In this document: in pieces, positions 1-8,729 of the stretch | Numbering within the stretch: the stretch's first letter is position 1 | Layout of the letters: the number at the start of each line of letters is the position of its first letter | DNA from: Kutzneria buriramensis | GTDB taxonomy: Bacteria; Actinomycetota; Actinomycetes; Mycobacteriales; Pseudonocardiaceae | NCBI RefSeq assembly: GCF_003387475.1 | Contig: NZ_QUNO01000015.1 | Coordinates: 281,789 to 345,788, forward strand | Length of the DNA stretch: 64,000 nt | Direction of reading: 5' to 3' | Position numbers and translations under genes: made by a program | The notes under the pieces: generated by a model | The model's input: only the letters and a program-made list of their open reading frames with translations | What the model was told of the DNA's origin: nothing | Database searches by the model: none

Positions 1-227
1 CGCACGCTGCGCACGTGCACCGCCGCGCCGCCGTTGTTGACCACGGTGACCGACAGCTGCACCGGCCGGTCCGGGACGATCACCATGGTGTGCCCGTTGA
101 TGTCCTGACCGTCGATCGTGGCCGTCAGCGTCAGCGGATCATCCGACGCCTGGGCGGCGGCCGGTCCGGCTCCCGCGAGGATCAGGCCGGCCGCGAAGGC
201 AACCGCGACACCGGTACGACGTCTCAT
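1..227 (-). CDS. Secreted protein, N-terminal part (runs off window start)
   Basis: The reading frame opens with ATG at 225-227 and runs off the left edge, so only about 75 residues are visible. It begins with MRRRTG, then a hydrophobic stretch (VAVAFAAGLILAGAGPAAA) that looks like a Sec signal peptide, with likely cleavage after AAAQA. The mature part (TATIDGQDINGHTMVIVPDRP, then VTVVNNGGAAV) reads like a beta-rich extracellular domain. It is transcribed divergently from the secreted protein gene starting at 312. The function is unknown; exported localisation is an inference from the signal peptide. Confidence 0.65.
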   Translation of the reverse strand, partial: MRRRTGVAVAFAAGLILAGAGPAAAQASDDPLTLTATIDGQDINGHTMVIVPDRPVQLSVTVVNNGGAAVHVRSV

Positions 228-311
228 CGAGGACTCCCAGTTGAGCCGGGCTTGACTGGCGGGAGATGCTACCGCCGGCAGGCCGCGTTTGGGCCGAACG
301 CACCACAGTGG

Positions 312-1217
312 ATGGGGACGATGCGGATTCTTGTTCGCACAGTGACGATGGCGGCGCTCTGCGTGGGCGTCGCCGCGCCGGCGACGGCCTTCGCGGCGGT
401 CGCGCCGCCGTCGGTGACCGTGGCCCCGGCCAGCGGTCCGGCCGGCAGCGACTTCACCATTCGCTGGGGCGGTTTCGCCGGATGCGGTTCGGTGGCTTTC
501 ACCTGGGCGGGAGCCCCCTTTGTGACCGGCACGTCGCCCGCCGGCGTCACCGGCAGCGGCAGCGTGGTGGCGACCGCGCCGGCCGATGCCAAACCCGGTA
601 CGTACGCGATCGCGGGCACCTGTACCAACCCGAACGGAGCCAAGGAATCGGGTGGGTCGCGCTTCACCGTTACGGTGACAACAACCACAACCACGACTCC
701 GCCGCCGACGACGACAACCGTGCCCACGCAACCGGTTCCGACGACCACGCCGCCGCCGGCCACCATCCCGACCCGCCCCACCACGACGACGCCACCCGCC
801 AGCACGACCACGACGACCACCACAACCGCCGACACGCCAACGAGTTCCGCGCCGCCGTCGGTGACCGACGAGCCGAAGACCAACGGCGGCCTGACGCTGG
901 ACCACAGCAGCGTCCAGCCCGGCGACCCGCTTTCGGCCTCCGGTACCGGTTGCGAGCCGGGGCACGACGTCACGCTGACTTCGGACGGCGAGCGAGTCGG
1001 CACCGGGCGTGCCGACAGCGGGGGCGCCTTCCACGCGCCGGTCGAGTTCACGAAGATCGAGCCGGGGCGGCACACCATCACCGCGGACTGCGGTGTGGTG
1101 CTCACCGGCGTCGTCGACCAGGCCGTGACCAGTTCCGCCAACGACTACTCGTCGACGCTGCTGGTGCTGGTGTTCTTCGTGCTGGGCGGGATCGTGTTCG
1201 TGCGCTTCGCCTACTGA
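312..1217 (+). CDS. Secreted, Thr/Pro-rich, C-terminally membrane-anchored protein
   Basis: The protein has about 301 residues. It starts MGTMRILVRTV; the second ATG at 321 is an equally possible start. Residues 5-30 form a signal peptide ending near ATAFA. A first Ig-like or IPT-like domain follows (SVTVAPASGPAGSDFTI) with two cysteines. Next comes a low-complexity linker of about 70 residues made almost only of T and P with some S and A. A second small beta domain (LDHSSVQPGDPLSASGTGC) carries another Cys pair. The protein ends in one transmembrane helix (LLVLVFFVLGGIVFV) with only four residues after it and no LPXTG motif. It is probably a surface protein held by its C-terminal helix. The stop overlaps the convergent response regulator gene by 7 nt. 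Its function is unknown. Confidence 0.7.
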   Translation: MGTMRILVRTVTMAALCVGVAAPATAFAAVAPPSVTVAPASGPAGSDFTIRWGGFAGCGSVAFTWAGAPFVTGTSPAGVTGSGSVVATAPADAKPGTYAIAGTCTNPNGAKESGGSRFTVTVTTTTTTTPPPTTTTVPTQPVPTTTPPPATIPTRPTTTTPPASTTTTTTTTADTPTSSAPPSVTDEPKTNGGLTLDHSSVQPGDPLSASGTGCEPGHDVTLTSDGERVGTGRADSGGAFHAPVEFTKIEPGRHTITADCGVVLTGVVDQAVTSSANDYSSTLLVLVFFVLGGIVFVRFAY

Positions 1218-1879
1218 GCCCGCAGATAGGTCAGCACCGCGGCGACCCTCCGGTGCAGCTGGGTCTCGGCGGTGAGGCCCAGCTTGGCGAAGGTGGCGTT
1301 GACGTGCTTCTCCACGGTCGACTCGGACAGCGTCAGCGCCTCCGCGATGGCCTTGTTCGTGCGCCCTTCGGCCATATGCCGCAACACTTCCAGCTCGCGT
1401 GCGGTCAAATCGCGCAAGGGTGAGCCGACGGCGCGGCGGTGGGCGCCGAGCAGCACCTCGACGATGCTGGGGTCCACAACGGACCGTCCGGCGACCACCT
1501 CGCGCACGGCCCGCACCAGCTCGTCCAGCTCGCCGACGCGCTCCTTGAGCAGGTACGCCAGGCCGTTGGTGCCGTGCTGGAACAGATCGAACACGTACTG
1601 CTCGTCGGCGTGCTGCGAGAGGATCACGACGCCGATGTGCGGGAACGCGGCCCGGATCCGGTGCGCGGCGACGATGCCCTCGGTCCGGTGCGTCGGCGGC
1701 ATCCTGATGTCCGCGATGACGGCGTCCGGCTGGTGCCGCTGAACGGCGTGCAGCAGCTCGACGGCGTTGCCGACGGCGTCGAGCACGGTGATCTCGCCGC
1801 TGTCGGCGAGCAGCCGCCGGGTGCCCTCCCGAACGAGGTAGTGGTCGTCGGCGAGCACGACGCTCGTCGGTTCACGCAT
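1211..1879 (-). CDS. LuxR/NarL-family response regulator
   Basis: The protein has 222 residues. The N-terminal receiver has the acidic pair Asp11-Asp12, the phospho-acceptor Asp57 in IADIRMP, and a Lys near residue 110 (LLKERV). The C-terminal GerE/LuxR helix-turn-helix reads LTARELEVLRHMAEG then NKAIAEALTLSESTVEKHV. It is therefore a DNA-binding output partner of the kinase immediately upstream. Its ATG lies inside the last codons of the kinase gene (8-nt overlap, 1872-1879), which indicates translational coupling. I chose the ATG at 1879 over an in-frame upstream start because of this overlap and because the receiver begins there. The regulon is unknown. Confidence 0.9.
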   Translation of the reverse strand: MREPTSVVLADDHYLVREGTRRLLADSGEITVLDAVGNAVELLHAVQRHQPDAVIADIRMPPTHRTEGIVAAHRIRAAFPHIGVVILSQHADEQYVFDLFQHGTNGLAYLLKERVGELDELVRAVREVVAGRSVVDPSIVEVLLGAHRRAVGSPLRDLTARELEVLRHMAEGRTNKAIAEALTLSESTVEKHVNATFAKLGLTAETQLHRRVAAVLTYLRAQ

Positions 1880-3809
1880 TGGTCGTCTCCCGCCGACGGT
1901 GTGGCAGCACAGCCCGCACCATGGTGCCGCCACCGGGCCGCGGCTCGATCACCAGGTGCCCACCGACGGTGTCGACCCGGTCACGCATCTCGGTCAGCCC
2001 CGATCCGCCGCGATAGCCGTCCGCGCAGCCGACGCCGTCGTCGCCGACCTCGATCTCCAGCCGGTCGCCGCCGCCGGCCAGCCGGATCGTCACCTGCCGG
2101 GCGTCGGCGTGCTTGAGCACGTTGGTCAGCGCCTCCGACACCAGGAAGAACGCCGACTCCTCGATGTCCGTGGGGAAGCGGCCCAGTTCGGGGGCGTCGA
2201 TGGCGATCGGGATGGGCAGCCGGCGGGCCGTCGACTCGACGGCGGCGAGCAGTCCGCGGTCGGTCAGCACCGGCGGGTGGATGCCGTGCGCCAGCTCCCG
2301 CAGCCCGTCGATGATCCGGTACGCGTCGTCCTGGATGCCGGTCAGCTCGGTGTCGATCCCCATGCCGCGCCGGGCCTGGTTGCGGACCAGCCGCAGCCGG
2401 GCCACCAGCGCCACCAGCTCCTGCTGGATGCCGTCGTGCAGGCTGCGTTCGATGCGCCGCCGCGCGGTGTCCTGGGCCTGCACGATCCGTGCCCGCGACG
2501 CCGCCAGCTCCGCCGCCCGCTCGGACAGCTGCACGGCCAGCGCCGCCTGGTCCGCCAGCGACTGGAGGATGCCCAGGTCGGCGTCGTCCACGCCGCCCCA
2601 CTCCTGGCGCGGCTCGACCAGCAGCCGGCCGACCAGCCGCCCCTGGTGCCGCAGCTCGAACACCAGCGGCTCGACGCCCGCCGGCGTGCCGGCCTGAGCC
2701 AGTAGGCGGTCGCCGGCGTGCATCGACGCGAACGGGAACCGGAGCGTGTCCACGACCAGGTCGCAGATCACCGCGGGCACCTCGGCCGGCGCGAGGCTGT
2801 CCCGCAGCCGGCCGGTCAACGACCGGGCGGCCGCGTACGGGGTCGCCCGCCGGCCGTAGATCAGCCGGTCTACTCCGGCGCCCACCCATCGTGAGAGCGG
2901 CACCAGCAGGGTCCCGGCCAGCGTCGCCAGCACCGCGACGACGGTCGCCTCCGGCGGCAGGAACGCCACCGCAGCGCCGATCGGCACCGCCAGCACGGCG
3001 ACCACCGTCGCGCGACGCGCGGCGAGGTCCAGCCTGGACACCCGGTCGCGGGCGATGACCGTCACGAGCACCACCGGCCACAGCACCGTCATCACGTACG
3101 CCAGCGCGAACCTCGGTCCGGCGGGAAGCACGTTGAACGTCCACAGCACGCACTCCCCCTCCCACAGCACGTACATCGGGATCAGCAGCCCGGCCTGCCG
3201 GCGCTGCACCGGGTTCATCCGCCGGAACGCCACCGACAGGCCGCTGACCAGCACAAACGCGATGACCACGTACGGTGTCACGTACGGGTACCCGGCGGCG
3301 AGGGGCAGCCAGCCGACGACGGGATTCGGCACACCGTAGACAGTCGACGCCGTCGAGGACGACAGGAACACGTCCACCAGGGCGAACGCCGCCACCCCGC
3401 CGACGTACCACCGCCAGCCCCGGCCGGGGAGCCGCCCGTCCGGCAGCCACACCGCCAACGTGATGCTCACCCAGTTGCTGGCCGACAGCCCGAGCGCCAG
3501 CAGCCCCAGCTCGACGGTGCCGCCGTGCCAGGCCATCAGCGCCAACATCGCGAGGAACACCAGCACGCCGACGCCGCGGAGCAGCAGCACCCATGCGATC
3601 ACCCGCCCGGCCCGCCGCGTGACCAGCGCCACCGCAGCCATCGAGAAACACACGGTTTCGATGGCCAGCTGCACGCCTTCCCAGCGGAAGGTCGGCACGA
3701 CGCCCGGCGGCGTGCGCCAGCCGTAGATCACGGCCAGCGCGACCGCGCCGAGCACCAGCACCGCGGCCAGGCCGGTGGCCAGATCGATCTCCCTGGTGCG
3801 CGCGGACAC
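1872..3809 (-). CDS. Membrane sensor histidine kinase, NarL/DesK type
   Basis: The protein has 645 residues. The first 300 or so hold about nine to ten hydrophobic segments. A linker resembling a GAF domain follows (CDLVVDTLRFPFASM onward). The HisKA_3 dimerisation domain has the phospho-acceptor His458 in RSLHDGIQQEL. The HATPase domain shows its N box (SEALTNVLKHA), G1 box (GDDGVGC) and G2 region (GGSGLTEMRDRV). It phosphorylates the overlapping NarL-type regulator; the signal is unknown. The start is GTG at 3809, preceded by AGGGGAGC. A perfect 22-bp palindrome lies 20 nt upstream (3830-3851). It is the first gene of a two-gene unit. Confidence 0.88.
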   Translation of the reverse strand: MSARTREIDLATGLAAVLVLGAVALAVIYGWRTPPGVVPTFRWEGVQLAIETVCFSMAAVALVTRRAGRVIAWVLLLRGVGVLVFLAMLALMAWHGGTVELGLLALGLSASNWVSITLAVWLPDGRLPGRGWRWYVGGVAAFALVDVFLSSSTASTVYGVPNPVVGWLPLAAGYPYVTPYVVIAFVLVSGLSVAFRRMNPVQRRQAGLLIPMYVLWEGECVLWTFNVLPAGPRFALAYVMTVLWPVVLVTVIARDRVSRLDLAARRATVVAVLAVPIGAAVAFLPPEATVVAVLATLAGTLLVPLSRWVGAGVDRLIYGRRATPYAAARSLTGRLRDSLAPAEVPAVICDLVVDTLRFPFASMHAGDRLLAQAGTPAGVEPLVFELRHQGRLVGRLLVEPRQEWGGVDDADLGILQSLADQAALAVQLSERAAELAASRARIVQAQDTARRRIERSLHDGIQQELVALVARLRLVRNQARRGMGIDTELTGIQDDAYRIIDGLRELAHGIHPPVLTDRGLLAAVESTARRLPIPIAIDAPELGRFPTDIEESAFFLVSEALTNVLKHADARQVTIRLAGGGDRLEIEVGDDGVGCADGYRGGSGLTEMRDRVDTVGGHLVIEPRPGGGTMVRAVLPHRRRETTNA

Positions 3810-3829
3810 GACGAGCTCCCCTCAGTGCC

Positions 3830-3851
3830 ATCTGGAGGCTCGCCTCCAGAT
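3830..3851 (-). promoter_or_regulatory. Perfect 22-bp palindrome upstream of the NarL-type kinase gene
   Basis: The sequence ATCTGGAGGC, TC, GCCTCCAGAT is a perfect dyad of 10-bp arms with a 2-bp centre. It lies 20 bp before the GTG of the kinase gene. It could be the operator of the cognate regulator or another dimeric repressor. It could also form a hairpin in the transcript or weakly terminate the upstream DUF4173 gene, since no T-tract follows. The dyad is visible in the sequence; the role is inferred. Confidence 0.45.
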
Positions 3852-3935
3852 CCGACGGTGGCTCGCCTGCTCGTCAGCCGCGCGCCGCCGAGTCAGTATT
3901 GCCGAGTCGGTCACGGCAGGTCAGGGGGTTTGCCG

Positions 3936-5264
3936 TTACGGGCAGCCGGGGAAAGCACGCTGGGGGAGTTGGCGGGCGACGGACCGGCTGGCGTTCCACT
4001 CGCGCCAGTCGTCCGCCGACAGCGGCTGCCAGGGCGTCGCACACGCCTTTAGCCGGTCGGGCAGCCCGTCCAGCGCCGGCAGGATGTCCACCGACAGCTC
4101 CGACAGGTACAGCGTGTCCAGCCGCTGCGTCTGCTGCCAGCGCTGCACGTCCTGTCGCGCCACCAGGTACTCCGGGTTGAGCGCCGCCAGCACCAGCAGC
4201 GAGGCGACCGCCGTGCCGAGCATCGCCTTCGGCACCCAGCGGCCGCTCAGCCGCACGCCGGCGGCGATCACCAGCAGGTACACCAGGCCCAGCCACACCT
4301 CGCACACCTCAACCAGCAGGCGCAGCACCGTGAAGCCGTACGCCTCCTGGTACGCCCACATGCGACTCAACGCCGACGCCACCACGACCAGCGTCAGCAC
4401 CGACAACGCGCCGAGGATTCCCCGCAGCCACAACCGATCCGCCGCCGACTCGCGCGGGGCGATCCGTGCGGTGACGCCGATGACCGCGAGCGTCAGCACC
4501 GTGACGGCGCTCAGCTGCCAGAAGCCGGTGCGGGCGTACTGGGCGTAGGTCAGGTCGGCGGTCCGCAGCACGTAGGCGCTGCCGCCGAACCAGGAAACCA
4601 CCTGCACGCCAACGAAAACCGCGAACAGCGTCACCAGCATGCCGACCGGGACCGTCCACTCCAGCCGCCGCACCACCGTCGGCAGAGGCTTGATCTGTTT
4701 GGTGCGGACGAACGGCCTCAGCGCCCCAGCGGCGATCAGACCGCCGCCGCAGAACAGGAAAAGCGTCCGAACCGTGGAGGCCGCGTCCACCGTGGGCACA
4801 CTGTCGCTCAGCAGCGCCGCGAAATCCGGGTCGGCCGCGCCGAACAGCGCCCCGAAGACCACCACCATGCCGACGCCGATCGAGACCGACACCGTCATCC
4901 GACCGCCGCCGCGGAACCGGCGGAATCCCTTGCCTATGGAGGGAAACGACGTCGCCGCGCCGGACACCAGCGCCGTCACGGAGCGGCCGCCGCTGACCGC
5001 GAGCGAGGCCGTGACCAGCGCCGCCAGCAGGCACAGCACGAACAGCCACTCGGCCGCCCGCAGCGTGCCGACGCCGACCAGCAGCACGGTCGCCGCCGCC
5101 CAGCCGACGCTGATCAGCTTCGGCCGCCGGATCTGCGTGCACACCACCACGATCAGCAGCAGCGCCGCGATCAGCCAGCCGATGCCGGGTCTGTCCAGCG
5201 GCACCAGCGCCGCCGTGAGCACGCCCGCCAGCAGGACGGGCCACGGTTTCGGGCTCGGGTTCAT
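3936..5264 (-). CDS. DUF4153/DUF4173 polytopic membrane protein
   Basis: The protein has 442 residues and about 11-12 hydrophobic helices. It carries the family hallmark LRTADLTYAQYARTGFWQL followed by further membrane helices, and later SRMWAYQEAYG. The C-terminal 70 residues are hydrophilic (LDTLYLSELSVDILPALDGL). The family is widespread in actinobacteria and firmicutes, and its biochemical role is unknown. The ATG at 5264 is preceded by TTGGAGTCACC. The gene follows the OmpR-type kinase by 79 nt on the same strand and precedes the NarL-type kinase by 126 nt. It may therefore be co-transcribed with the first two-component pair and be part of a sensing module, but that is inference. Confidence 0.8.
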   Translation of the reverse strand: MNPSPKPWPVLLAGVLTAALVPLDRPGIGWLIAALLLIVVVCTQIRRPKLISVGWAAATVLLVGVGTLRAAEWLFVLCLLAALVTASLAVSGGRSVTALVSGAATSFPSIGKGFRRFRGGGRMTVSVSIGVGMVVVFGALFGAADPDFAALLSDSVPTVDAASTVRTLFLFCGGGLIAAGALRPFVRTKQIKPLPTVVRRLEWTVPVGMLVTLFAVFVGVQVVSWFGGSAYVLRTADLTYAQYARTGFWQLSAVTVLTLAVIGVTARIAPRESAADRLWLRGILGALSVLTLVVVASALSRMWAYQEAYGFTVLRLLVEVCEVWLGLVYLLVIAAGVRLSGRWVPKAMLGTAVASLLVLAALNPEYLVARQDVQRWQQTQRLDTLYLSELSVDILPALDGLPDRLKACATPWQPLSADDWREWNASRSVARQLPQRAFPGCP

Positions 5265-5343
5265 GGTGACTCCAAGGCAGGCGTCATCGCCGTCGCACCG
5301 CAGCGGTGGACGGGAACTAGGAGGAAAGATCAGGAAAAGACCG

Positions 5344-6366
5344 TCAGGCGTCCGGCAGCGTCACGCGGATGCGGCAGCCGCTGCGGCCGGGGTCGACCAC
5401 GGCGATGGTGCCGCCGTGCAGGTCCACCACCCACTGGGCGATGGCCAGCCCCAGGCCGGTGCCGCCGTCGCCGGAGCGCTCGCCGCGGGTGAAGCGCTCG
5501 AACACGCGGTGCCGGTCGGCGGCCGCGATGCCGGGCCCCTCGTCGATCACCTCGATGACCGTGTGGTCGCCGTGTTCCGTGGCCAGCACCCGCACGAGAC
5601 CGTTGCGGGGACCGTGCCGCGAGGCGTTGTCCAGCAGGTTGGCGACGACCTGGTGCAGCCGGCCGCGGTCGGCGTACGCGTGGGCGTCGGCCGGCTCGAC
5701 CTTCACCTCGAACCGGGTGCCGCGGCCGGCGACCTCGGCCTCGGCGACCATGTCGGCCAGCAGCGGCGCCAGCGGCAGCCGCTCCCGGGCCAGCGTCAGC
5801 ACGCCGGCGTCCAACCGGGACAGGTCGAGCAGCTCCTCGACGAGCCGCCCGAGCCGCTGGGTCTGGGCCAGCGCGGTGCTCATGGTCGACGGGTCGGCCG
5901 GGGTCACGCCGTCGACGATGTTCTCCAGCACGGCCCGCAGCGCCGTGATGGGCGTGCGCAGCTCGTGCGACACGTTGGCGATGAGGTCCCGGCGCTGCTG
6001 GTCGGCCGCGCCCAGGTCGGCGGCCATCTGGTTGAAGGCGGCAGCGAGTTCGCCGACCTCGTCGCGGGCGGTGGCCCGGACCCGGACCTCGTAGTCGCCG
6101 CGGGCGATGGCCTTCGCCGACGCCGTCATCTCGCGCAGCGGCAGGGTCATGCCGTGCGCCAGCAGCTGCGAGGTGAGCAGCGCCAGCGCGATGGCCATGA
6201 TGGACGTGGCCGGCGGCAGCCAGCCGATCCGCCACCAGAAGAAGGCCAGCGCGGCGGCGCCGGAGACGACCACCACGATGCCCAGCTTGAGCTTGATCGA
6301 CCGCGCCGGGTCCAGCGGCCGGGGCAGCATCCGCAGCAGCGCCACCACGCGGTTGATCACCTTCAC
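5344..6366 (-). CDS. Sensor histidine kinase, HAMP-HisKA-HATPase (OmpR partner)
   Basis: The protein has 340 residues. It has two transmembrane segments (about 27-44 and 52-70) separated by a very short external loop, so the sensing region is small or intramembrane (BaeS or intramembrane-sensing type). A HAMP domain follows (PLREMTASAKAIARGDY). The HisKA box has His134 in NVSHELRTPI. The ATPase domain shows its N box (LLDNASRHGPRNG), G1 box (DEGPGIAAADRH), F box (FERFTRGE) and G2 box (GGTGLGLAIAQW). The gene starts with GTG and overlaps the stop of the upstream regulator by 4 nt (GTGA), so the two are translationally coupled. The ligand is unknown. Confidence 0.9.
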   Translation of the reverse strand: MKVINRVVALLRMLPRPLDPARSIKLKLGIVVVVSGAAALAFFWWRIGWLPPATSIMAIALALLTSQLLAHGMTLPLREMTASAKAIARGDYEVRVRATARDEVGELAAAFNQMAADLGAADQQRRDLIANVSHELRTPITALRAVLENIVDGVTPADPSTMSTALAQTQRLGRLVEELLDLSRLDAGVLTLARERLPLAPLLADMVAEAEVAGRGTRFEVKVEPADAHAYADRGRLHQVVANLLDNASRHGPRNGLVRVLATEHGDHTVIEVIDEGPGIAAADRHRVFERFTRGERSGDGGTGLGLAIAQWVVDLHGGTIAVVDPGRSGCRIRVTLPDA

Positions 6367-7049
6367 CGCGGGACCTCCAGGGCGTAGCCGACGCCGTGCA
6401 CGGTCCGGATCAGGTCCGCCCCGAGCTTGCGTCGCAATGCCTTGACGTGGCTGTCCACGGTGCGCGTGCCGGCGGCCTCGCCCCAGCCCCAGACCTCGGC
6501 CAGCAGGCGTTCGCGGGGGAGCACCGCCCGCGGCCGCCCGGCCAGGTGCACCAGCAGCTGGAACTCCGTCGGCGTCAGGTGCACCTCGTCGCCGGCCCGG
6601 TGCACCCGCCGCTCGACCACGTCGATCACCAGGTCGGCGAGCACGATCTTGCGGCCGTCCAGCTGCGCGGCCCGGCCGGCCCGGCGCAGCAGGGCGTGCA
6701 CCCGGGCCGCCAGCTCCCGGATGGAGAACGGCTTGGTCAGGTAGTCGTCGGCCCCCACCGCCAGCCCGACCAGCAGGTCGGTCTCCTCGTCACGGGCGGT
6801 CAGCATCAGCACCGGCACCGGCCGCTCGGCCTGGATCCGCCGGCACACCTCCAGCCCGTCGAAACCGGGCAGCATCACGTCCAGCACCACCAGGTCCGGC
6901 TGCCGGGCCGCCGCCATGGCCACCGCGGACGGCCCGTCCGCGGCGATGTCCACGTCGAAGCCCTCCGCCCGCAGCCGCGCGGCCACCGACTGGGCGATCG
7001 TCGGCTCGTCGTCGACGACCAGCACGCGCCGCTGCTGTCCCTCTCCCAT
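6363..7049 (-). CDS. OmpR/PhoB-family response regulator
   Basis: The protein has 228 residues. The receiver domain has the acidic pair Asp13-Asp14, phospho-acceptor Asp57 in VVLDVMLPG and the conserved Lys in YLTKPFSIREL. The winged-helix output domain ends in the typical TRTVDSHVKALRRKLG and IRTVHGVGYALEVPR. The ATG at 7049 was chosen because the receiver begins eight residues later; longer in-frame extensions run antisense to the Ser/Thr kinase gene. It forms an operon with the histidine kinase at 5344-6366 (4-nt overlap). It diverges from the Ser/Thr kinase at 7083 with only 33 nt between starts, so the two promoters must overlap. Confidence 0.92.
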   Translation of the reverse strand: MGEGQQRRVLVVDDEPTIAQSVAARLRAEGFDVDIAADGPSAVAMAAARQPDLVVLDVMLPGFDGLEVCRRIQAERPVPVLMLTARDEETDLLVGLAVGADDYLTKPFSIRELAARVHALLRRAGRAAQLDGRKIVLADLVIDVVERRVHRAGDEVHLTPTEFQLLVHLAGRPRAVLPRERLLAEVWGWGEAAGTRTVDSHVKALRRKLGADLIRTVHGVGYALEVPR

Positions 7050-7082
7050 GGAGCCGACCCTAGACGCGGGCCGTGGAGAGCG

Positions 7083-8573
7083 ATGGCGGAAGATGTGAAG
7101 GTCTCGTGGAGGGGGTTCGGCAGCGTGAACCGGGTGGTGGCCGATCGGTACGTGATCGTCGGCGAGCTGGGCCGGGGCGGCATGGGCGTGGTGTGGCGCG
7201 CCGACGACCGGGTGATCGGGCGGCAGGTCGCGCTCAAGGAGATCCAGGTCCCGCCGGGCGGCATGGACCGGGTGCTGCGGGAGGCGCGCACCGCCGGCCG
7301 CCTGAACGATCCGGGCGTGGTCACGGTGTACGACGTGCTGACCGACCGCGGCTCCACGTTCGTGGTGATGGAGTTGGTGGAGGCCCCGACACTGGCCGAC
7401 ATCATGGCCGCGCAGGGTCCGCTGGACCCGAACCGGGTGGCCGCCATCGGGCTGGCGCTGCTGTCCGCGCTGGAGGTCGCGCACGCGGCCGGCGTCGTGC
7501 ACCGGGATGTCAAGCCCAGCAACGTGATGCTGCTGCCGGGCGACCGCGTGAAGCTGGCGGACTTCGGTATCGCCCGCGCGATGGACGATCCCGGTCACAC
7601 CGCCAGCGGGGTGCTCGGCTCGCCCGGATACATGGCGCCGGAGCTGTTCAACGGCGGCCTTCCCGGCCCCGCCTCGGACTTGTGGGCGCTCGGCGCGACC
7701 CTGTTCCACGCCGTGGAGGGCTTCGGGCCGTTCCACCGCGAGACGACCGCGGCCACCCTGCACGCGATCATGTACGAGGAGCCGCACCTGCGGCTGTGCC
7801 AGGGCCCGCTGGCCGACGTGATCATGGGGCTGCTGACCGCCGATCCGTACCAGCGGTGGTCGCCCGCCAACGTCCGGCAGGTGCTGTCCGGCGGGCCGCC
7901 GCTGACGCCGACGCGGCCGGTGGACCCGTGGCAGGAGGAGCCGAAACCGGGGCGGCGCAAGGCTTTTCTCATCGGTGGCGCGACCGCCGCGGTGGTCGCG
8001 GTGACGGCGACGTCGGCGGTGCTGCTGTCCAATTCGGGCGAACAGGACGGTGTCGCCTCGGCTGCGGCGATCACCTCCGCCACGACCACGACGGTCACGC
8101 CGGCGACCGTCGCCGCCACGACCACCACGACGACGCACACCACGACGAAGACCACCACCACGACGTCCAGCAAGCCGTTGGCGTTGCTGCTGCTGACCCG
8201 CTACACCAACCCGAAGGGCTTCCACTTCAGCGGCACGCCCAAGGTCGCGGTGCCGACCGGGTTCAGGATGGAGGGGGCGCTCGGCTCGCTGGTGGCGACG
8301 CCGGAGCCCGGCACGGTGAAGCTCTACGCGTGCAAGACGAAGGCCACCGACGACCACTTCAGCTCGCTGGACCCGACCGGCAAGTGCGAGGGGCAGACCA
8401 CGCTCGGCCTGCTCGGCTACGTCTACGAGACCAAGCCGTCCGGCGTCGTCACGCACCCGCTGTACCGGTGCGAGTCCGCCGGCATGCACCTGGACTCGGT
8501 GGTGGCGAACTGCGAGAACCCCAAGGTCACCAACCAGGGGCCGCTGGGCTACGTGGTGTCCACCGGCGGCTAG
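7083..8573 (+). CDS. Receptor-type serine/threonine protein kinase (Pkn family)
   Basis: The protein has 496 residues. The kinase domain spans about residues 23-270: glycine loop GRGGMG at 30-35, ATP-anchoring Lys52 (VALKEI), catalytic loop HRDVKPSN, DFG and APE motifs. A juxtamembrane segment and one transmembrane helix follow (AFLIGGATAAVVAVTATSAV). Next is a Thr-rich linker, then a small extracellular domain of about 110 residues with four cysteines, likely two disulfides. That domain is not PASTA. GTG at 7125 is an alternative start; ATG at 7083 has GGAGAG just upstream. The gene diverges from the OmpR-type pair. The extracellular domain may sense an envelope signal, which is inference. 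Confidence 0.88.
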   Translation: MAEDVKVSWRGFGSVNRVVADRYVIVGELGRGGMGVVWRADDRVIGRQVALKEIQVPPGGMDRVLREARTAGRLNDPGVVTVYDVLTDRGSTFVVMELVEAPTLADIMAAQGPLDPNRVAAIGLALLSALEVAHAAGVVHRDVKPSNVMLLPGDRVKLADFGIARAMDDPGHTASGVLGSPGYMAPELFNGGLPGPASDLWALGATLFHAVEGFGPFHRETTAATLHAIMYEEPHLRLCQGPLADVIMGLLTADPYQRWSPANVRQVLSGGPPLTPTRPVDPWQEEPKPGRRKAFLIGGATAAVVAVTATSAVLLSNSGEQDGVASAAAITSATTTTVTPATVAATTTTTTHTTTKTTTTTSSKPLALLLLTRYTNPKGFHFSGTPKVAVPTGFRMEGALGSLVATPEPGTVKLYACKTKATDDHFSSLDPTGKCEGQTTLGLLGYVYETKPSGVVTHPLYRCESAGMHLDSVVANCENPKVTNQGPLGYVVSTGG

Positions 8574-8688
8574 CGGGTCTTCGGCCGGGCGGTGACGGCT
8601 TTTTTGACGTCACGCGCCGGCCGGCCGTCACGTAACGTCATGGTTGTCGCGCCCCTGTTTCACCCCCCGTAACGGGGTCGCGCTCCTG

Positions 8689-8725
8689 CTGCCCCGGCTC
8701 CTCCACCCTTCTGGAGCCGGGGCAG
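8689..8725. terminator. Bidirectional hairpin terminator
   Basis: Perfect 13-bp inverted repeat (arms CTGCCCCGGCTCC at 8689-8701 and GGAGCCGGGGCAG at 8713-8725) with an 11-nt loop. It sits between the convergent stops of the Ser/Thr kinase and indolepyruvate oxidoreductase genes. No clear U-tract follows on either strand, as is common in actinomycetes. Confidence 0.7.
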
Positions 8726-8729
8726 CCTC

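Noticed and set aside
312..1217. Sortase-anchored (LPXTG) surface protein
   Set aside because: The C-terminus has a membrane helix but no LPXTG or related motif and no positively charged tail.
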